Shown here: positions 59,628-64,000 of the stretch, in pieces | How the letters are laid out: every line of letters begins with the position of its first letter | Numbering within the stretch: the first letter of the stretch is position 1 | NCBI GenBank assembly: GCA_900552455.1 | Contig: URZX01000004.1 | Coordinates: 1-64,000, forward strand | DNA: 64,000 bases | Reading direction: 5' to 3' | Source of the DNA: an uncultured Peptococcaceae bacterium | Lineage (GTDB): Bacteria > Bacillota > Peptococcia > Peptococcales > Peptococcaceae | The notes under the pieces: model-generated | Database searches by the model: none | What the model saw: the letters and a program-made list of their open reading frames with translations, nothing else | What the model was told of the DNA's origin: nothing | Made by a program: the position numbers and the translations under genes

Positions 59628-60554
59628 ATGAAACTCGATCAACTCCACTGCTTCCAGGAAGCCTGCAAGTATCACTCCATTTCCGTCGCTGCCGAGAAGA
59701 ACTACATCTCCCAGCCATCCTTCAGCTCGGCCATCACCAAGCTCGAAAAGGAGCTTGGTGTCACCCTGCTCAACCGCACAAGCCGTGGTGTCAGCCCAAC
59801 GCCGATCGGCGTTGTCATCCTCGAAAAGGTGCAGGGCATCTTCGAGCTCGTCGAGGACATCCAAAGCGTCGCCACAGCGCATTCCAGCTACGGAACGGTG
59901 CAGCTGGCCACGATCCCCGATCTCTGCGACAAGATCCTGCCGATCTCGGCGCAGCTCGCCAAAGCGAAAAATCTAAATCTGCAGCTCACTGTCCACACTG
60001 CCGAAAGCGACGAGATCTATCATTCTGTTCTCAGTGGTGTCGATTCGCTGGGCGTGGTCTTTTTCTCTACCCGCGTGCAAAGTCCGGAATTACGTTTCAC
60101 GCCTCTTTTCGAGGACGAGTATGTGCTCTGCGTCGGTCCCCAGTCTCCGTATTGGGAAGCAGAAAGCATCACCATCGCTGAAGCCATGCAGCAGCCGTAC
60201 ATCACCTATCGCGACGAGTTCATCAAAAACAACGGCGGCGTCAGCGATGTGTTCAAGGGCATGACGCCGAACATCGTGCTCCGCACCGACGACATCGAAT
60301 CCATCAAGAAGCTGATCAGCCACGACAACTACGTCGCCTTTTTCCACCGCTACATGAACAGCGACGACATCTACCGCACCTCCGGCGCCATCCGCGCCAT
60401 TCCCATTTCCGACTACGACACCAGCATGCAGATCGGCTACATCGAAAGCACCAAATACAAGCTTTCCAACGCCGACCGCGCCTTTCTCGAGATCCTCAAA
60501 GCAGCCGTCCGCCACAGCCTGCAGGACGAATCCTTCGCGGCGAGCGATCAATGA
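59628..60554 (+). CDS. LysR-family regulator
   Basis: 308 residues from ATG 59628 (AAAGGAAG at 59613-59620); an ATG six codons earlier overlaps that site. HTH I-S-V-A-A-E-K-N-Y-I-S-Q-P-S-F-S-S-A-I-T-K-L-E (residues 18-40), then the effector domain. Divergent from the SLC13/phosphodiesterase-like pair, which it probably controls. It is intact, unlike the LysR of the sister module at 21.4 kb. Confidence 0.92.
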   Translation: MKLDQLHCFQEACKYHSISVAAEKNYISQPSFSSAITKLEKELGVTLLNRTSRGVSPTPIGVVILEKVQGIFELVEDIQSVATAHSSYGTVQLATIPDLCDKILPISAQLAKAKNLNLQLTVHTAESDEIYHSVLSGVDSLGVVFFSTRVQSPELRFTPLFEDEYVLCVGPQSPYWEAESITIAEAMQQPYITYRDEFIKNNGGVSDVFKGMTPNIVLRTDDIESIKKLISHDNYVAFFHRYMNSDDIYRTSGAIRAIPISDYDTSMQIGYIESTKYKLSNADRAFLEILKAAVRHSLQDESFAASDQ

Positions 60555-60570
60555 CCGCCGCTTCCAGACA

Positions 60571-60621
60571 AAAATGAACAGCAGCCCCGCGCAAGTTTCT
60601 TGCGTAGGACTGCTGTTTTTC
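60571..60621. terminator. bidirectional terminator, convergent genes
   Basis: AACAGCAG (60578-60585) pairs with CTGCTGTT (60611-60618), with CGCAAG/CTTGCG inside and A/T runs on both sides. Confidence 0.85.
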
Positions 60622-60629
60622 TATGCGCT

Positions 60630-62801
60630 TTATTCGCCACTCATCTGCAGCGCATCGCGCGCGCCTTCGCGCACATAGTAGTTTGCAAAGATCGCTGTAT
60701 CGTCATCGTCGACCGGCCCATCACAGAGCCCGAGAACGATGTCCTTCTCCACAGGCACGTTGTAATTGCGCGCCTGACTGTCCGAAACGAGATCGCCAGC
60801 GAGATACGCGTTCACAAACGCTTCGCTGCTCATGGTGCCGAGATCGCCTTCGCCGTTGCCCTTATCCGGATCATAGACGGTTGCCTCGTAGCCCTCGAGC
60901 ATCTCGTTCAGCTGCGTCTGTTCGTCATCGAGGAAGCCTTCCTCGCGCCATTTTGCGAGCAGCGCCGTCGTCGCTTTGTCCCCTTCGTAGATCGTGAAGA
61001 CATTGCCATAGGTGATGTCCGCTTCGTTGTAATCATTTTCAGCGAGCACGCCATAGCCCAGCTTGGCAACAACGCGGCTTTCAAAAACGCTCCGATCGCG
61101 CTTGGCGATATCGCTCTGGACCGCTTGCAAAAGTTCTTCCGCACGACGAGCGCCATCTTCCTTATTCTTGACCAGCTTGCCTTCGCCGCTTTCGGAGTAG
61201 CTGTTCTCCGATTCTATCAGCCAGGTTTCATAGCCGCCGACCAGATCGCCAAATGGCGGACACACATACAGCTCGACAACATCGTTGATCGTCGCTTCTG
61301 CAATGGCCGACCAAGCGCCAGCGCTCACATTCGCATCGCCGAGGAGCGGCGCCATGATCGCCTGTGCATCCTCCACCGCGAGGGTGAAGTGGCGCGTGGT
61401 CTTACCAAACATTGTGCCGTAGGCGAGGTTGAGGTCGACAACATCCGGCATATCCGGATCGCCCCAGTCGATATCAGCGAGATTCTTTTCTTCCGCCTGG
61501 GCAGCAGCGGTCATGATCTTTTCGACCGTCTGCGGATCTGTCGCAAACTTGCTCTTCACATCAAAGCGGCTGTCGTTGTCGTCGCTGTACGCGATCACCG
61601 CACCCTTGACACTCGCCGTATCCGGCAGATGGTGGTCGAGATCGAAAAGCCCCGTGTGAAAGCCCAGGCTCACGACCAGCGCCACCGCCAGCCCCACAAC
61701 GCTCGAGATGTAATGGCGACGCACGCCGTCCACATCCATGCTGTAGAGCATTTCTGCGATCAGATGCACAACAACCATCGCGATCACCGCACCGATGACA
61801 AAACCGATCATCGTTTCGGCAACGAGCGACCAGAAAAAGAGGCCACAAACCACGCCGCCGAGGAAAACATACAGCGCCTTGATCACGTTGCCAACCATCG
61901 GATAGAGCAGCGTGTCGCCAGCTTTTTCCACAGCGCGGCGATTATAGAGCACATACGCGCCGACAAAGAGCGCCACCGCCAGCACAACATAGAGGATCGT
62001 TACAACCGGATCCCAGACCAGCTGCTGCGGCGCAAAATTCGCCGCGTTTTCCGCCGTCACCAGCCCAGGATTGAGCGTGTTGATGTGGTCGGTTGCAGAG
62101 GTGATCATCGCCATAAATCCTGTGAGGATGTTAAAGCGCGTGAGATGCTCCAGGAGGCCAACATTGCCCACAGTGCTCGTAAACGTCGAGCAGATTCCCA
62201 TGAACACCGCAGCCACAAACGGCACGCTGAGATGCAGCACCGCCGTCATCAGCACCTGACCGATCGTGTTCGCCGTGAGCTGACCAGCGAAAAGCGACAC
62301 CGCCAGCGCCAGCAGAAATACCAGCATGATGTAGCAGAAATGTATCCCCGCAGCACCCACGAGATTTGCCGCCAGCGCACCGCTCACATGCGACGCCGTC
62401 ATCAGCACCACACCAACGTCCACCATCGTCACCACAATGAGCAAGAGCACCTGCACCAGCACCAGCGCCAGAATGCGCGCGCTCAAAAGCCCCTGTCGCG
62501 TCACCGGCAGACTGTGGTAAAAGTTCGACTGCTGCGGCACATTCTGGTAGCGCGTCGCGTAAAAACCGCCCACCGTGCCCAGCGCCAACGCCAGGAAATA
62601 GAACACATGGAAGTAGCCCACATAAAGGTTCGACAGCAGCGGCAGGCTGCTGTATTTCGGATAGCTCGTCATCTGCAGCAGAAACCACACCGGCCCCGCC
62701 GCCAGATAGAGCACACCCAAAAGCAGGATCGCGCTGCGCATCTTGTGCAGCTGATCGCGCACATTCTTGCCCAGATTATTGTAAGATTTCTGCGATGTCA
62801 T
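60630..62801 (-). CDS. ABC transporter permease with large extracellular or cytoplasmic domain (YtrC/D-like)
   Basis: 723 residues. The first half has about ten membrane helices (residues 20-400, with N-V-P-Q-Q-S-N-F-Y-H-S-L-P-V-T-R near 87), typical of ABC-2-type permeases with the S-L-P-V-T-R loop. From about residue 410 on it is hydrophilic and acidic, ending E-G-A-R-D-A-L-Q-M. The start overlaps the ATPase gene by 26 bp with GGAGG inside that gene. The YtrA-YtrB-like operon order suggests a cell-envelope-stress or acetoin-type Ytr transporter. Confidence 0.86.
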   Translation of the reverse strand: MTSQKSYNNLGKNVRDQLHKMRSAILLLGVLYLAAGPVWFLLQMTSYPKYSSLPLLSNLYVGYFHVFYFLALALGTVGGFYATRYQNVPQQSNFYHSLPVTRQGLLSARILALVLVQVLLLIVVTMVDVGVVLMTASHVSGALAANLVGAAGIHFCYIMLVFLLALAVSLFAGQLTANTIGQVLMTAVLHLSVPFVAAVFMGICSTFTSTVGNVGLLEHLTRFNILTGFMAMITSATDHINTLNPGLVTAENAANFAPQQLVWDPVVTILYVVLAVALFVGAYVLYNRRAVEKAGDTLLYPMVGNVIKALYVFLGGVVCGLFFWSLVAETMIGFVIGAVIAMVVVHLIAEMLYSMDVDGVRRHYISSVVGLAVALVVSLGFHTGLFDLDHHLPDTASVKGAVIAYSDDNDSRFDVKSKFATDPQTVEKIMTAAAQAEEKNLADIDWGDPDMPDVVDLNLAYGTMFGKTTRHFTLAVEDAQAIMAPLLGDANVSAGAWSAIAEATINDVVELYVCPPFGDLVGGYETWLIESENSYSESGEGKLVKNKEDGARRAEELLQAVQSDIAKRDRSVFESRVVAKLGYGVLAENDYNEADITYGNVFTIYEGDKATTALLAKWREEGFLDDEQTQLNEMLEGYEATVYDPDKGNGEGDLGTMSSEAFVNAYLAGDLVSDSQARNYNVPVEKDIVLGLCDGPVDDDDTAIFANYYVREGARDALQMSGE

Positions 62802-63675
62802 AGCCCAGCACCTCCATTTCCGTGATAAAGATCTCTTCCAGCGTCAGCGGCAGCATCTCCGCGTAAAGCGGATCCATCGCCGCGATCTGCCCCTCGATCT
62901 CTTCCTTCTTGCCACGCACGATCATCGAGATCATGCGACCGCGCTGCTCAAACGTCACAGGATCCAGCGCCGCAAAATCCTCCTCGCGATGCACCATCTT
63001 GAACGCCGTCTGCAGCTTGTAGATATCGCTTTCCAGATCATCCAGACTGCGCTGGAACACCAGCTTGCCCTGATGCAAGAGCCCGATCTGGTCGCAGATA
63101 TCCTCCAGCTCTCGCAGATTGTGGCTCGCGATCACAACCGTCGTGCCCACATCCATCACAAGCTCTGAGAAAATATTTTTCACAGCCCGGCGTTTTACAG
63201 GATCCAGCCCGTCGAATGTTTCATCGCACAAGAGCACCGTCGGCTTCGCCGCCAGCCCCAGGATAATGTGCGCCTGTCGCTGCATCCCCTTCGAAAACGT
63301 CTTGAACGGCGCCTTCGCATCCAGCCCAAAACGCTCCGCCATATCCAGCGCCAGCTTTTTATCGTAGTTCGGATAGATCCGCGTGTACCACTGCGCCATC
63401 TGCGCGATCGAGCTGTGGCGATCCGTGTATTGATCGTCCGAAATGTAGAACATCCGCTCCTTCGTGCCAGGCTGTTCAAACACCGGCGCGCCATCGATCG
63501 CCACGCCGCCCTTGTTTGGTCGGTAAATTCCTGCGATCAAACGCAGCAGCGTCGATTTTCCGCTGCCGTTCGATCCGACCAGCCCGCACACACATCCCGA
63601 CGGGATCTCCGCCGTGATATCGCGCACCCCAAAGCGCTTGTCAAATTTTTTACTCACATGGTCCAGAGTGATCAT
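62776..63675 (-). CDS. ABC transporter ATPase (YtrB-like)
   Basis: 299 residues. Walker A G-S-N-G-S-G-K-S-T-L near 34, signature F-S-K-G-M-Q-R-Q, Walker B V-L-L-C-D-E-T-F-D-G-L-D, switch His A-S-H-N. A C-terminal part of about 80 residues lies after the core ATPase. It sits between the GntR gene (ATGA overlap) and the permease gene. Confidence 0.93.
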   Translation of the reverse strand: MITLDHVSKKFDKRFGVRDITAEIPSGCVCGLVGSNGSGKSTLLRLIAGIYRPNKGGVAIDGAPVFEQPGTKERMFYISDDQYTDRHSSIAQMAQWYTRIYPNYDKKLALDMAERFGLDAKAPFKTFSKGMQRQAHIILGLAAKPTVLLCDETFDGLDPVKRRAVKNIFSELVMDVGTTVVIASHNLRELEDICDQIGLLHQGKLVFQRSLDDLESDIYKLQTAFKMVHREEDFAALDPVTFEQRGRMISMIVRGKKEEIEGQIAAMDPLYAEMLPLTLEEIFITEMEVLGYDIAEILQ

Positions 63676-64000
63676 ACGTCATCTCCTCCTTTTTCTTGAA
63701 ATCGCGCGCGCACACGCGCCAAAACATCGTCCAAAGGCACCGCCAGCGCCCGCAGGCCGTCCACAGCCGCGTCCAGCTGCGCAAAAGCCTGCGGCAGCCG
63801 CTGACACTGCAGATCGCCAGCGTCCACCGCCACAAAACTGCCGCGCCCCGGCCGCGAATAGATGATCCCCCGCTCCTCCAAAAGACCGTACGCTTTCTGG
63901 ATCGTGTTCGGATTCACCGCCAGATCCCTGGCCACAGACCGCACACTCGGCAGCTGCTCATCCTTCAGAAGCACACCGCTGATGATCAGCGTCTCCACAT
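63672..64000 (-). CDS. GntR/YtrA-family regulator, N-terminus outside the window
   Basis: The visible 109 codons begin inside the winged helix: L-P-S-V-R-S-V-A-R-D-L-A-V-N-P-N-T-I-Q-K-A-Y-G-L-L-E-E-R-G, then R-P-G-R-G-S-F-V-A, followed by a short helical tail. YtrA proteins are about 120-130 residues with this layout and repress their own ABC operon. The first ~20 residues and the promoter lie beyond 64000. Confidence 0.9.
   Translation of the reverse strand, partial: VETLIISGVLLKDEQLPSVRSVARDLAVNPNTIQKAYGLLEERGIIYSRPGRGSFVAVDAGDLQCQRLPQAFAQLDAAVDGLRALAVPLDDVLARVRARFQEKGGDDV

Overview
The window looks like chromosomal DNA of an anaerobic Clostridia-type Firmicute. The reasons are a SCIFF (six cysteines in forty-five residues) peptide gene, SLH-anchored surface proteins, strong Gram-positive Shine-Dalgarno sites, oxygen-sensitive glycyl-radical chemistry and several flavin/Fe-S enzymes. 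No rRNA, tRNA or CRISPR array was seen. I could not name the species.

Layout. (1) 1-7.4 kb is AT-rich: the 5' part of an IS1182-type transposase gene, then a five-gene catabolic operon on the minus strand (two paralogous amidohydrolase-fold proteins, SDR, SLC13 transporter, and an old-yellow-enzyme-type flavin/Fe-S reductase broken by a frameshift) with a divergent TetR gene. (2) 7.4-17.5 kb is GC-richer housekeeping and accessory DNA: a heterodimeric ABC exporter with one degenerate ATP site, a GNAT, an unidentified ~460-nt structured RNA gene, a Gdx/SugE-type SMR exporter behind a terminator-bearing leader, the orphan SCIFF peptide gene, an MFS exporter, a PepSY protein and a large membrane protein. 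(3) 17.6-22.4 kb is a LysR / phosphodiesterase-superfamily / SLC13 module, damaged by a frameshift in the transporter and an in-frame stop at codon 4 of the LysR gene. (4) 22.5-27.8 kb holds a small ABC-ATPase operon and a secreted papain-type protease with SLH domains. (5) 27.8-42.4 kb is the centrepiece: a 17-gene minus-strand operon for a glycyl-radical bacterial microcompartment (BMC). (6) 42.6-51.1 kb has two large SLH surface proteins, a LysR regulator and an SLC13 transporter, much of it AT-rich. (7) 51.5-55.5 kb is a five-gene operon (EamA transporter, small protein, DUF4037, DUF4125, MerR regulator). (8) 55.8-60.6 kb is a second LysR / SLC13 / phosphodiesterase module. (9) 60.6-64 kb is a YtrA-YtrB-like GntR / ABC operon that runs off the right edge.

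How it works together. The glycyl-radical enzyme carries every choline trimethylamine-lyase active-site residue I can recall, all at one constant offset, so the BMC should split choline into trimethylamine and acetaldehyde. The encapsulated aldehyde dehydrogenase and PduL would convert acetaldehyde to acetyl-CoA and then acetyl phosphate, and EutP/EutQ may make ATP. No alcohol dehydrogenase gene is present, but three Fe-S electron-transfer proteins (PduS, PduT, GrpU) are. A second aldehyde dehydrogenase homologue has serine in place of its catalytic cysteine.

The most novel signal is regulatory. The promoters of the BMC operon (42.4 kb) and of the EamA-DUF4037-DUF4125-MerR operon (55.5 kb), 13 kb apart, share an identical 20-bp sequence that includes the -35 box and an imperfect dyad, inside an unusual 19-bp spacer. 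That is the architecture MerR-family activators recognise. The MerR gene in the second operon is therefore the likely regulator of both, which would tie an uncharacterised DUF4037/DUF4125/EamA system to choline microcompartment metabolism. The leader of that second operon can also fold as a three-way junction.
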